A DNA stretch of 64,000 nt from Poritiphilus flavus (GCF_009901585.1 NZ_WXYO01000008.1:186001-250000), one strand, 5' to 3'; counted from the first letter of the stretch, positions 36,369 to 45,388 are shown. Numbers and translations are program-made. The notes: generated from the letters alone by a model not told the origin.

Positions 36369-36992
36369 ATGATACTGAACAAGGAATCACTTCAGGAATT
36401 AAACGCCCGCTTTAAAGGGGCGGAGCCTCAGGAAATCATTTCCTGGGCTATTAACCAGGCGGAAAAACCCGTGCTTACCACCAATTTCAGGCCTTATGAG
36501 GTCGCAATACTTCATGCGGTCACTGAGGTAAAGGGAGACATTCCCGTGATTTGGTGTGATACCGGATATAATACTCCAAATACCTACAAACATGCCGAAG
36601 AGTTACAAAGGAGGCTTGACTTGAATATCAAGCTGTACGTACCTGCTCAAACATCGGCTCACCGTGATGTGGTTTTGGGAATTCCGGGAGTAGAGGATCC
36701 CAGACATGCCCTGTTTACGGAACAGGTCAAATTGGAACCTTTTCGCAGGGCTATGAAAGAGCACCAACCGGATCTGTGGTTTACCAACCTGAGGAAAGGA
36801 CAAACCAGTCTGAGGGATACTCTGGACGTGCTGAGCGTAAGCAAGGATGGAGTGCTCAAAGTAAGTCCGTTTTACCACTGGAGCGATGCAGAATTAGATG
36901 CATATCTCGCCAAGAACGAACTGCCTAACGAGCACAAGTATTTTGATCCTACAAAAGTTTTGGAAAACAGAGAATGCGGTTTACATACCTAA
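36369..36992 (+). CDS. cysH: phosphoadenylyl-sulfate reductase family protein
   Basis: Reduces (phospho)adenylyl sulfate to sulfite with thioredoxin. 207 residues, shorter than E. coli CysH (244) at the N-terminus. Seen: LTTNFRPYEVAILHAV (nucleotide loop), IPVIWCDTGYNTPNTY, LWFTNLRKGQTSLRDTLDVL, and the C-terminal catalytic ECGLHT. The CC...CxxC cysteines of iron-sulfur APS reductases are absent, which points to a PAPS-type enzyme; yet no APS kinase (cysC) is in the cluster. Co-transcribed with cysD and cysN. Confidence 0.92.
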   Translation: MILNKESLQELNARFKGAEPQEIISWAINQAEKPVLTTNFRPYEVAILHAVTEVKGDIPVIWCDTGYNTPNTYKHAEELQRRLDLNIKLYVPAQTSAHRDVVLGIPGVEDPRHALFTEQVKLEPFRRAMKEHQPDLWFTNLRKGQTSLRDTLDVLSVSKDGVLKVSPFYHWSDAELDAYLAKNELPNEHKYFDPTKVLENRECGLHT

Positions 36993-37007
36993 TAAAAACC
37001 TACAATA

Positions 37008-37964
37008 GTGAATACAGAAACAACATTAGCATTGGAAAAACAGCCGCTTTCACCGGAAGCTATCACCAGCAGGGTACAAGCGAATGCCCTGGAGAACGAA
37101 GCGATCTACATCTTAAGGGAGGTAGCCGCTCAATTTGAGCGTCCGGTACTGCTTTTTTCGGGTGGGAAAGACTCTATTACCCTGGTACGCCTGGCGCAAA
37201 AGGCGTTTTATCCCGCCAGGATACCATTTCCTTTACTGCATATAGACACCGGGCACAATTTTCCGGAGACCATAGCCTTTAGGGATGAACTGGTTAATGA
37301 ACTTGGGGTGGAACTGATCGTTCGTAATGTTCAGGATTCCATAGACCAGGGGAAAGTGGTGGAAGAGACCGGTAAATATGCCAGCAGGAATACCCTCCAG
37401 ACCACTACACTACTTGATGCCATAGAAGAGTTCAAGTTCGACGCATGTATTGGTGGTGCCAGGAGGGATGAGGAAAAGGCAAGGGCCAAAGAGAGGATCT
37501 TCTCTGTCCGGGATGACTTTGGGCAGTGGGATGAAAAGAACCAACGGCCGGAGCTTTTTGATATGCTTAACGGGAATATTGAAATAGGCCAGAATGTCAG
37601 GGTTTTCCCCATTAGTAACTGGACCGAATTAGACGTTTGGAGCTATATACAGAAAGAGGGTATAGACATTCCCTCCATCTATTTCGCTCATGAACGGGAA
37701 ACTTTCCTCAGGGACGGGCTGATCTGGTCTGCCCAGGACGATATTGTTTTTCGTGCGGAAGACGAGGAAGTTGAATCCAGATGGGTTCGCTTTCGAACGG
37801 TAGGCGATATGTCCTGTACCGCCGCGGTGGAATCTCATGCAGATACCATTGACAAGGTTGTGGCCGAAATAAGGGATTCTAAAATCTCGGAAAGAGGGGC
37901 CCGGATCGATGACAAACGCTCCGAGGCGGCTATGGAAAAAAGAAAACAACAAGGATATTTTTAG
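37008..37964 (+). CDS. cysD: sulfate adenylyltransferase subunit 2
   Basis: Catalytic subunit of ATP sulfurylase (sulfate + ATP to APS + PPi). 318 residues from a GTG start at 37008. PP-loop LLFSGGKDSITLVRLAQKAF, FPLLHIDTGHNFPE, GARRDEEKARAKERIFS and the end GARIDDKRSEAAMEKRKQQG are all canonical. It is 15 bp after cysH and 9 bp before its partner cysN. PPi released here could be removed by the two pyrophosphatases at 23-26 kb. Confidence 0.97.
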   Translation: MNTETTLALEKQPLSPEAITSRVQANALENEAIYILREVAAQFERPVLLFSGGKDSITLVRLAQKAFYPARIPFPLLHIDTGHNFPETIAFRDELVNELGVELIVRNVQDSIDQGKVVEETGKYASRNTLQTTTLLDAIEEFKFDACIGGARRDEEKARAKERIFSVRDDFGQWDEKNQRPELFDMLNGNIEIGQNVRVFPISNWTELDVWSYIQKEGIDIPSIYFAHERETFLRDGLIWSAQDDIVFRAEDEEVESRWVRFRTVGDMSCTAAVESHADTIDKVVAEIRDSKISERGARIDDKRSEAAMEKRKQQGYF

Positions 37965-37973
37965 AAGAAGGCA

Positions 37974-39224
37974 ATGGAAGTACTTAAAATAGCAACCGCC
38001 GGAAGCGTGGATGACGGCAAAAGCACCTTGATCGGAAGGCTGTTGTACGATACAAAATCACTGACCGAAGACAAGCTTGAGGCTATAAGGAAGAGCAGTG
38101 AAAAGAAAGGTTATGATTACCTGGATTTTTCCCTGGCAACGGACGGTTTGGTTGCAGAAAGAGAGCAGGGCATCACCATTGATGTGGCCCATATCTATTT
38201 TTCAACCCCTACCCGTAGCTATATTATCGCGGATACCCCCGGGCATGTGGAATACACCAGGAATATGGTCACAGGAGCCTCCACTTCGCAGGTTGCCATC
38301 ATTCTTATCGATGCGCGGAAAGGTGTGATAGAACAAACCTACCGCCACTTCTTTATCAATAATCTATTGCGTGTAAAAGACGTAATTGTGGCCGTTAACA
38401 AGATGGACCTTGTAGGTTATTCCGAAGAGATATTTAATGATATCCGTGAAAACTTTGAGCTGCTGAATGAAAAAAGCACCTATGGGGAACAACGACTGAA
38501 TTACATTCCGGTTAGCGCTTTGAAAGGAGACAACGTTGCGGCCAGATCGGAAAATATGCCCTGGTACGAAGGTGAAACCCTGTTGGAACACCTTGAGAAA
38601 TTAGAGATTGCCGATGTGTCCGATAAAAGTAAATTCAGATTTCCGGTACAAACGGTTATACGCCCAAAGACGGAAGAGTTTCACGATTTCCGGGGTTATG
38701 CCGGTAAAATATACGGTGGCGACCTAAAAGTAGGAGACGAGGTTACCGTATTGCCATCTCTGAAGACCTCCAGGATAAAAGAGATCTTCTTTTTTGACCA
38801 AACATTCGATAAGGCTGGGGCCGGAAGTTCCGTGACCCTGACCCTGGAAGATGAGATCAATATTACCCGTGGGGATATGCTCGTGAAAACGGATGAATTG
38901 CCTCGTGTGGAAAAAGAGATCAATGCGATCGTTTGCTGGATGGACAACAAACAATTGCGTCCGGGCACCAAATACATCGTGCAACATAACACCAATAGTG
39001 TACTGTCTAAAATTGATGTCATAAGAAATAATATCGCCACGGATTTTAGTGGTGTTCTTGAAGCCAACAATCAATTGGGTCTTAACGAGATCGGCGAGGT
39101 ACAAATAAAACTCAGTAAGCCTATTTTCTATGACGACTATACGGAAAACAGGTCCAACGGAGCATTTATCCTGATAGATGCGCACACCAACGCAACCGCA
39201 GGAGTAGGTTTTATTAATGGCTAA
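37974..39224 (+). CDS. cysN: sulfate adenylyltransferase subunit 1 (GTPase)
   Basis: EF-Tu-like GTPase that drives APS formation by CysD. 416 residues. GTP motifs: GSVDDGKSTLIGRLL (G1), DTPGHVEYTRNM (G3), NKMDL (G4). The protein ends after the third beta-barrel (IDAHTNATAGVGFING), so there is no fused APS kinase domain as in NodQ-type proteins. It closes the DUF2061-cysH-cysD-cysN unit; the sulfite reductase follows after 106 bp with its own sulfur box. Confidence 0.96.
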   Translation: MEVLKIATAGSVDDGKSTLIGRLLYDTKSLTEDKLEAIRKSSEKKGYDYLDFSLATDGLVAEREQGITIDVAHIYFSTPTRSYIIADTPGHVEYTRNMVTGASTSQVAIILIDARKGVIEQTYRHFFINNLLRVKDVIVAVNKMDLVGYSEEIFNDIRENFELLNEKSTYGEQRLNYIPVSALKGDNVAARSENMPWYEGETLLEHLEKLEIADVSDKSKFRFPVQTVIRPKTEEFHDFRGYAGKIYGGDLKVGDEVTVLPSLKTSRIKEIFFFDQTFDKAGAGSSVTLTLEDEINITRGDMLVKTDELPRVEKEINAIVCWMDNKQLRPGTKYIVQHNTNSVLSKIDVIRNNIATDFSGVLEANNQLGLNEIGEVQIKLSKPIFYDDYTENRSNGAFILIDAHTNATAGVGFING

Positions 39225-39279
39225 GAAGACAGGCTAATACGAAGAAAAAAGCCGAAGGAAGATAGGTTTTTGCGTTTAT

Positions 39280-39303
39280 AAATCTATTAAATCTATAGGC
39301 AAA
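39280..39303 (+). promoter_or_regulatory. sulfur box C (putative Rrf2 operator)
   Basis: Aligns without gaps to boxes A and B, sharing ATTAAATCTAT and the following GG. It lies 27 bp before the sulfite reductase ATG, just after a weak -7-like GGTTTTTG (39265-39272). Confidence 0.65.
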
Positions 39304-39330
39304 ATATATTAAAAATTAAGACGCTGAATT

Positions 39331-41421
39331 ATGCAGAGTTTTAGAACAGAGATTGAGAATCCCGTAGTTGAAAAAGACATCATTGAGCTGGAGAAAAAGA
39401 TCCGCCAGTTCAAGGAGGGAGAGCTTGATGAAGAAAAATTCCGTAGCCTCAGGCTAGCCCGTGGGGTTTACGGCCAGCGTCAGCAAGGCGTACAGATGAT
39501 ACGCATAAAACTACCTTACGGTAAGGTACGCGCCAATCAACTTCGGAGGATCTCCGATGTGGCCGATGAGTACTCCACCGGACGGCTGCATATCACTACC
39601 CGGCAGGACATTCAGATCCATTATGTGGAATTGGAGCGCACCCCGGAACTTTGGGCGGAGTTGGAGAAAGACGATGTTACCCTCCGTGAAGCTTGCGGAA
39701 ATACCGTTCGTAATGTAACTGCCAGCGAAACGGCTGGTATAGACCCGGAAGAACCCTTTGACGTTTCTCCCTATGCTCAGGCAGTTTTTGAGTACTTCCT
39801 CAGAAATCCTATTGGACAGGAAATGGGACGGAAATTCAAGGTATCTTTTTCCGCCTCAGACGCGGACACCGGACTCTCTTACATGCACGACCTGGGATTC
39901 ATTGCCAAATTGGAAAATGGAGTCCGGGGATTCAAAGTAATGCTCGGAGGTGGTCTCGGATCCCAACCAAGACATGCGGATGAACTGTATTCCTTCCTGG
40001 CTACAGATAAGATCGTTCCTTTAATGGAAGCTGTAATACGGGTTTTTGACCGCTATGGCGAACGCAAGAGTCGAGCCAAGGCGAGAATGAAATTCCTTTT
40101 AAAGGATGTAGGACTGGACGGTTTCAGAGAACTGCTTCAGGAAGTCCGGCCGGCGGTTCCTTTCGAGACTTACCCGATCGACTTTGAATCCTATCCGGAA
40201 ATCAAAGTATTAGAAACCAAAGTTCCTGAAGTGAGGATAACAGACCAGAAGGCCTTTGAATATTGGAAACAAACCAATCTGGTAGCCCAAAAGCAAGAGG
40301 GGTATGTAGCTATAGGGATCAAAGTTTTGCTCGGGGATTTTTATACGGATAAGGCGAGATTGTTGGCAGATTTGGTTGAGCGGTATGCCGCAGGGGAGAT
40401 CCGTCTTTCCTTGCGCCAGAACATCCTGATCCCTTACGTAAAGGAAGAGCTGGTGCCTTATTTCTATACGGAACTAAAAAAACTTGGTTTCGCCGAAGCC
40501 GGCTATAATAAGGCCCTGGATATTACAGCCTGCCCCGGAACGGATACCTGTAATCTGGGTATTGCCAGTAGTACCGGAATCGCAGAAGAACTGGAAAGGA
40601 TAATCAAAGCGGAGTACCCTCAGTACATAAGCAATCCTGATGTGGTGATCAAGATAAGCGGTTGTATGAACGCCTGCGGGCAGCACAATATGGCCCATAT
40701 CGGTTTTCAGGGAATGTCTATCCGTACAAAAGACAAACTGGTAGCCCCGGCCCTTCAGGTTTTACTGGGCGGCGGCAATCTCGGAAACGGTAAAGGACGC
40801 TTCGCTGATAAAGTCATTAAGGTTCCAAGTAAAAGAGGACCTCAGGCCCTACGCCTGATCCTGAACGATTTTGAGGCCAATGGCAAGGGCGCGACTTACG
40901 ATGCCTATTATGCGGAACAAGGAGAACATTACTTTTATGACCTCCTGAAACCCCTTGCGGATATTGAGGATCTCAAACCTGAAGACTTTATAGATTGGGG
41001 TAATACGGAACGCTACAAGAAGGCCATTGGTATTGGTGAATGCGCCGGGGTGGTCATTGATCTCGTAGCTACCTTATTGTTCGAGAGTGAAGAGAAGATC
41101 CAAAAAGCTTCTGAAACCCTGGAAGAAGGGAAGTGGGCGGCAAGTATCTACCACTCCTATGCTTCTATGGTGAATTCAGCCAAGGCACTGCTTACGGCAG
41201 AGAAGGTAAAAACAAATACTCACGCCAGCATCGTAAAGGATTTTGATGCACTATTCGTAGAGAGCGGAAAACTGAATCTGGGAGGCTCTTTTGAAAAACT
41301 GGTACTGCAGCTCAATGAAAATGAGCCTACAGCAGACTTTGCCAGGACCTATTTAGCGGATGCCCAATCTTTTTTAAAGCAGATTGAAAACCACAGAAAG
41401 GAGGAGTTGGCCTATGCCTAA
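39331..41421 (+). CDS. ferredoxin-type sulfite reductase with C-terminal HEPN-like domain
   Basis: Siroheme/4Fe-4S enzyme reducing sulfite to sulfide. 696 residues. Residues 1-545 are the duplicated nitrite/sulfite-reductase fold (STGRLHITTRQDIQIHYVEL, GNTVRNVTASETAG); the cluster cysteines are in CPGTDTC and GCMNACGQHN (C-x5-C ... C-x3-C). About 150 residues follow, mostly helical (ASIYHSYASMVNSAKALL is HEPN-like), which ordinary sulfite reductases lack. Downstream genes make siroheme and a ferredoxin-NADP reductase, its cofactor and probable electron source. Nitrite reductase is the alternative, but the sulfur context decides for sulfite. Confidence 0.92.
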   Translation: MQSFRTEIENPVVEKDIIELEKKIRQFKEGELDEEKFRSLRLARGVYGQRQQGVQMIRIKLPYGKVRANQLRRISDVADEYSTGRLHITTRQDIQIHYVELERTPELWAELEKDDVTLREACGNTVRNVTASETAGIDPEEPFDVSPYAQAVFEYFLRNPIGQEMGRKFKVSFSASDADTGLSYMHDLGFIAKLENGVRGFKVMLGGGLGSQPRHADELYSFLATDKIVPLMEAVIRVFDRYGERKSRAKARMKFLLKDVGLDGFRELLQEVRPAVPFETYPIDFESYPEIKVLETKVPEVRITDQKAFEYWKQTNLVAQKQEGYVAIGIKVLLGDFYTDKARLLADLVERYAAGEIRLSLRQNILIPYVKEELVPYFYTELKKLGFAEAGYNKALDITACPGTDTCNLGIASSTGIAEELERIIKAEYPQYISNPDVVIKISGCMNACGQHNMAHIGFQGMSIRTKDKLVAPALQVLLGGGNLGNGKGRFADKVIKVPSKRGPQALRLILNDFEANGKGATYDAYYAEQGEHYFYDLLKPLADIEDLKPEDFIDWGNTERYKKAIGIGECAGVVIDLVATLLFESEEKIQKASETLEEGKWAASIYHSYASMVNSAKALLTAEKVKTNTHASIVKDFDALFVESGKLNLGGSFEKLVLQLNENEPTADFARTYLADAQSFLKQIENHRKEELAYA

Positions 41422-42178
41422 ATCGCCAAAATTAACGGTGATCGGCGCCGGACCAGGCGCAGTAGATCTCATTACAATCCGTGGTGTAAAGGCACTGCAG
41501 CAGGCCGATGTAGTTTTATACGACGCCCTGGTAGACACCCAATTGCTGGATTACGCCCCGGAAGCAGAACATATTTTCGTCGGAAAGCGCAAAGGCTGCT
41601 ATAGTTACCATCAGGAGCAGATCAACGAACTTATCGTAAGCCGGGCGCACGACCAAGGGCACGTAGTACGACTAAAAGGAGGAGACCCCTTTGTTTTTGG
41701 CCGGGGGGCCGAAGAAATGACCTATGCGGCAGAACACGGACTTGAAGTGGCCATGGTACCTGGGATTTCCTCTTGTATAGCAGTTCCGGCAGCGCAAGAT
41801 ATCCCGGTCACCAAAAGAGGAGCTGCGGAGAGTTTCTGGGTGATTACCGGGACGACAAAAGAACATAAATTATCGGACGATGTGGCCCTGGCGGCCAAGT
41901 CCAATGCAACAGTGGTCATCCTCATGGGGATGTCTAAACTGGACCAGATCACTGCCCTTTTCAAAAAGGAAGGGAAAGCGGATATTCCCGTTGCTGTGAT
42001 CCAAAACGGGACCTGGGATAACGAACAAATTGCCCTGGGCACCGCGAATACGATACTCGCTGAGGTAGAAAGCAAGGCATTGAAGAATCCCGCTATCATT
42101 ATCATTGGGGAGGTAGTACGCCATAAAACGGCCTTAGAAGCCATCCGCCGGGAGTTGATTTTAGAAGAAATTAGTTAA
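41414..42178 (+). CDS. cobA: uroporphyrinogen-III C-methyltransferase
   Basis: Adds two methyl groups from SAM to uroporphyrinogen III giving precorrin-2, first step to siroheme. 254 residues from ATG 41414, which overlaps the sulfite reductase stop by 8 bp; an ATG at 41384 lies deeper in that gene and is less likely. Motifs: VIGAGPGAVDLITIRGVKAL, VRLKGGDPFVFGRGAEE, VPGISSCIAVPA and GTWDNEQIALGT. Translational coupling with the siroheme enzyme fits the need for siroheme in a fixed ratio. Confidence 0.95.
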   Translation: MPKSPKLTVIGAGPGAVDLITIRGVKALQQADVVLYDALVDTQLLDYAPEAEHIFVGKRKGCYSYHQEQINELIVSRAHDQGHVVRLKGGDPFVFGRGAEEMTYAAEHGLEVAMVPGISSCIAVPAAQDIPVTKRGAAESFWVITGTTKEHKLSDDVALAAKSNATVVILMGMSKLDQITALFKKEGKADIPVAVIQNGTWDNEQIALGTANTILAEVESKALKNPAIIIIGEVVRHKTALEAIRRELILEEIS

Positions 42179-42831
42179 TGGAACGCAATAATCTATACCC
42201 GATCTTTTTAAAGACCAGTCAGCTGCATGTGCTGATCGTGGGAGGAGGCTACGTGGCCGAGGAAAAATTGCAATTCCTTACCAAGTCGAGCCCTGATGCC
42301 AATATAACACTGGTATCTCCGATGTTTCGTCCGGGGACCCTGGAATTGGCAAAGCGGTTTAAGGCCGATTTGATTACGGATTTCTACGATACCAAATATC
42401 TGGAGGGAAAGCATCTGGTGGTGGCTACCACAGACAAGCCGGAACTGAATATTCAGATCTATAAAGATTGCAGGGGCCTGGACAAACTGGTGAACGTAGC
42501 GGACAATCCACCTTATTGCGACTTTTACATGGGTGGTATAGTTACCAAAGGCAATGTAAAGGTGGCCATTTCTACAAACGGGAAATCGCCTACCACAGCC
42601 AAAAGACTACGGCAGTTTTTTGAGGAGGTATTGCCGGACAACATCAATGAAATGGTACAGAATCTCAATGCTTACAGAAAAACACTTAAAGGCGATTTTG
42701 AGTACAAAGTAGATAAAATGAATGAGGTCACTAAGACCCTGGTAGATAAAAACGAATCCCAAATAAGCAGGTCAGAGGTATCCGCAGATCTAAAAAAGGA
42801 GCAGGAGACCACCAAGGCCGTAAAAATTTAA
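42178..42831 (+). CDS. precorrin-2 dehydrogenase / sirohydrochlorin ferrochelatase (Met8-like)
   Basis: Oxidises precorrin-2 with NAD and may insert iron to finish siroheme; corresponds to the N-terminal half of CysG. 217 residues. NAD loop VLIVGGGYVAEEKLQFL, then VVATTDKPELNIQIYKDCR, LVNVADNPPYCDFYMGGIV and VAISTNGKSPTTAKRLRQF. The start overlaps the cobA stop by one base (TAATG). The C-terminal 25 residues are charged and weakly conserved. Confidence 0.94.
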   Translation: MERNNLYPIFLKTSQLHVLIVGGGYVAEEKLQFLTKSSPDANITLVSPMFRPGTLELAKRFKADLITDFYDTKYLEGKHLVVATTDKPELNIQIYKDCRGLDKLVNVADNPPYCDFYMGGIVTKGNVKVAISTNGKSPTTAKRLRQFFEEVLPDNINEMVQNLNAYRKTLKGDFEYKVDKMNEVTKTLVDKNESQISRSEVSADLKKEQETTKAVKI

Positions 42832-42844
42832 AGAGTAGAAAACT

Positions 42845-43909
42845 ATGATCAAAACAGATATCATAATTATCGGAGCCGGGCCAACTGGCTTGTTTACAGT
42901 GTTCGAAGCCGGCCTGCTAAAGATGAAAACACACCTGATAGACGCCTTACCCCAGCCGGGAGGGCAGTGCTCGGAGATCTATCCCAAAAAACCCATCTAC
43001 GATATTCCGGCCTATCCGGAAATCCTCGCAGGAGATCTTGTAGACCGGCTCATGGAGCAAATCGCGCCTTTTGAACCTGGTTTTACCCTGGGAGAACGGG
43101 CGGAAACCCTGGAAAAACAGGAAGACGGTTCCTTTGTGGTGACCACCAATAAAGGCACGCAGCACCAGGCCCCCGTGGTCGTGATCGCTGGTGGTTTAGG
43201 TTCATTTGAACCTCGTAAACCCCCAATTGTGAATATCGCCGACTTTGAAGATAAAGGGGTCGCCTATATGATCAAGGATCCCGAGGTATACAGAAATAAA
43301 AAAGTGGTTATTGCCGGAGGTGGGGACTCTGCATTGGATTGGTCTATTTTTCTGGCCGATGTGGCCTCTGAAGTTGCCCTGGTGCACCGACGAAACGAAT
43401 TCCGTGGTGCCCTGGATTCTGTGGAAAAAGCCGCGGAGCTGGCAAAACAGGGAAAAATAAGGCTCTACACCGAGGCCGAAGTAAAAAAACTTTATGGCGA
43501 TGAGCAATTGGAAGCCGTGGTGATAAAACACAACGATCCGGCCAAAGGGGAGACCTATGTGGAAACGGATCACTTCATTCCGCTATTCGGACTTTCACCC
43601 AAATTGGGGCCCATAGGCGATTGGGGTCTGGAAATTGAGAAAAATGCCATCAAGGTAAACAACTCTTATGACTACCAGACCAATATTCCAGGCGTTTACG
43701 CCGTGGGTGATGTAAATACCTATCCGGGGAAGTTAAAACTGATCTTATCCGGTTTTCACGAAGCAGCGGTAATGTGTCAGAGTGCTTACCAGCTCGTTAA
43801 TCCGGGCAAGCGCTATGTGATGAAATATACCACAGTTGGTGGAGTAACCGGCTTTGATGGCTCTAAGAAAGAAGCCAAAAAAGAGGTAGTACAGAGCATT
43901 GTAATGTAG
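42845..43909 (+). CDS. thioredoxin-reductase-like ferredoxin-NADP+ reductase
   Basis: Two-dinucleotide flavoprotein moving electrons from NADPH to ferredoxin. 354 residues. FAD motif IIIGAGPTGLFTVFEAG at the N-terminus, DALPQPGGQCSEIYPKKPIYDIPAYP (signature of FNR2-type enzymes), NADPH motif VVIAGGGDSALDW, and GVYAVGDVNTYPGKLKLIL. The redox CxxC of thioredoxin reductase is missing, as expected for this FNR class. Last gene of the sulfite reductase/siroheme unit, followed by a strong terminator; it likely powers the sulfite reductase through ferredoxin. Confidence 0.92.
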   Translation: MIKTDIIIIGAGPTGLFTVFEAGLLKMKTHLIDALPQPGGQCSEIYPKKPIYDIPAYPEILAGDLVDRLMEQIAPFEPGFTLGERAETLEKQEDGSFVVTTNKGTQHQAPVVVIAGGLGSFEPRKPPIVNIADFEDKGVAYMIKDPEVYRNKKVVIAGGGDSALDWSIFLADVASEVALVHRRNEFRGALDSVEKAAELAKQGKIRLYTEAEVKKLYGDEQLEAVVIKHNDPAKGETYVETDHFIPLFGLSPKLGPIGDWGLEIEKNAIKVNNSYDYQTNIPGVYAVGDVNTYPGKLKLILSGFHEAAVMCQSAYQLVNPGKRYVMKYTTVGGVTGFDGSKKEAKKEVVQSIVM

Positions 43910-43935
43910 TGTTTTTTAGTTTATTATTAGCTCTG

Positions 43936-43975
43936 AACCCTTTGGTCCGAAAGGATCAAGGGGTTTTCTCTTTTT
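43936..43975 (+). terminator. rho-independent terminator after the ferredoxin-NADP reductase
   Basis: 13-bp stem (two G-T pairs) from 43936-43948 and 43953-43965, closed by a GAAA tetraloop and followed by TTTTCTCTTTTT. Confidence 0.9.
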
Positions 43976-44060
43976 AGCTCCGGATATAAAATTGGCATTT
44001 TGCTTGTTTTTCATAAGCCTGAGTACTTACTTTGCACAGAGTTCATTACAATCTGTAATT

Positions 44061-44200
44061 GTTATCAAGAAAGGTGGAGGGAATAGACCCAATGAAACCT
44101 TAGCAACCCTTTTCCCCGGAAATCGGGACAAAGAAGGTGCTAAATTCTACTCGATCCCGCATCGATAGCTATCGACTGCAGCCGGGAAAGGGCAGATAAC
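44061..44200 (+). ncRNA. SAM-I (S-box) riboswitch upstream of metH
   Basis: P1 is GTTATC (44061-44066) with GATAAC (44195-44200). Core elements in order: AAGAAAGGTGGAGGGAATAG, ACCTTAGCAACCC, AAGGTGCTAAATTC, then AAAGGGCAGATAAC. The P4 hairpin TCCCG...CGGGA is enlarged by a 14-bp palindrome (TCGATAGCTATCGA, 44162-44175). A probable promoter is TTG at 44004-44006 with TACTTTG at 44028-44034, one base short of consensus. After P1, ATCAAG / CTTGAT (44205-44210, 44233-44238) can pair around a T-rich stretch, a possible expression platform. Confidence 0.93.
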
Positions 44201-44246
44201 GCAAATCAAGACACCGTCTTTCTTTTCACTTACTTGATAATACAAA

Positions 44247-44367
44247 AATATGGGGCGCCCCCTGAAACTCGCTATAGCGTAGTTCAGGGACGGGCTTTCG
44301 GTAGTCGCTTCCCAACCCCTTTCCGGGGCGTTGGGAGAGCTTCGACAAAACCTCAATCCCTGGCGCG
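44247..44367. repeat. palindromic intergenic element inside the metH leader
   Basis: Two neighbouring hairpins: CCCTGAAACT ... AGTTCAGGG around CGCTATAGCG, and CCCAACCCC ... GGCGTTGGG. The first shares the CCCGTCCCTGAAC / TTCAGGGG words with the element at 48546-48624 (in inverse orientation). It lies between the riboswitch and the metH start codon. Confidence 0.7.
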
Positions 44368-44376
44368 AAAGTAATT

Positions 44377-45378
44377 ATGAAGCATATAGAAGAAATTTTA
44401 AAAGAACGTATTCTGGTCCTGGACGGGGCTATGGGTACCATGTTACAACGGTACAAATTTACCGAAGAGGATTTCAGAGGTGAACGGTTTAAAGACTGGC
44501 CCTCTCCGCTACAAGGGAATAATGACCTCCTTTCACTGACCCAGCCGGAGGCCATTGCCGAAGTACACCGCAAGTATTTTGCGGCTGGTGCTGACATTGT
44601 AGAGACCAATACATTTTCCGGTACCACTATTGCCATGGCGGATTATCAAATGGAAGACCTGGTCTATGAGCTGAACTTTGAATCGGCCAGAATAGCCCGG
44701 GCCGTGGCGGACGAATTTACAGCCAAAGAACCGGAAAAACCTCGTTTTGTGGCTGGTAGTATGGGCCCGACCAACAAAACCGCAAGCATGTCGCCGGATG
44801 TCAATGACCCTGGCTTTAGGGCAATATCCTTTGAAGAACTGCGGAAGGCTTATAAAGAACAGGCCGAGGCGCTCATAGAAGGAGGATCGGATCTGTTGCT
44901 GGTGGAAACCATTTTTGATACCCTTAACGCCAAAGCAGCCCTCTTTGCAATTGAAGAAGTAAAAGAAGAAAAAGGGGTGGATATTCCGGTCATGGTAAGC
45001 GGAACCATAACAGATGCCTCCGGCCGTACACTATCCGGGCAAACAGCGGAAGCATTTCTGATCTCGGTTTCCCATATTCCCATCCTCTCCATAGGTTTTA
45101 ATTGCGCGCTTGGGGCAAGCCAACTGGTACCGCATTTGGAAGTGATCTCGGCCAAATCAGACAAGGCCATTTCCGCACACCCTAATGCCGGACTGCCAAA
45201 TGCATTCGGGGAATATGACGAGACCCCTGAACAAATGGCCACTCAAATCAATGAATACCTGGAAAAAGGCCTTGTAAACATTGTAGGAGGTTGTTGCGGA
45301 ACCACTCCGGATCACATCCAGGCTATCGCCCAACAGGTGGAGAAATATAGTCCTAGGGAGTTGTTGGTTGTTGGTTGA
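44377..45378 (+). CDS. metH: methionine synthase, homocysteine-binding part
   Basis: Equivalent of residues 1-350 of cobalamin-dependent MetH: binds zinc and homocysteine for methyl transfer. 333 residues. [38 protein letters not shown], and the zinc cysteines in GFNCALGA and [11 protein letters not shown]. The remaining MetH domains are encoded at 45774-48488, a split usual in Flavobacteriia. The last residues (LLVVG) and stop codon lie within an inverted repeat (45357-45388) that precedes a four-helix-bundle gene. Controlled by the SAM-I riboswitch. Confidence 0.95.
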   Translation: MKHIEEILKERILVLDGAMGTMLQRYKFTEEDFRGERFKDWPSPLQGNNDLLSLTQPEAIAEVHRKYFAAGADIVETNTFSGTTIAMADYQMEDLVYELNFESARIARAVADEFTAKEPEKPRFVAGSMGPTNKTASMSPDVNDPGFRAISFEELRKAYKEQAEALIEGGSDLLLVETIFDTLNAKAALFAIEEVKEEKGVDIPVMVSGTITDASGRTLSGQTAEAFLISVSHIPILSIGFNCALGASQLVPHLEVISAKSDKAISAHPNAGLPNAFGEYDETPEQMATQINEYLEKGLVNIVGGCCGTTPDHIQAIAQQVEKYSPRELLVVG

Positions 45379-45388
45379 TGGTTGATAG
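45357..45388. repeat. left 32-bp inverted repeat of the four-helix-bundle cassette
   Basis: Made of GTTG-rich heptamers; 27 of 32 bases match the reverse complement of 45791-45822. It covers the metH part 1 stop codon. Confidence 0.85.
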
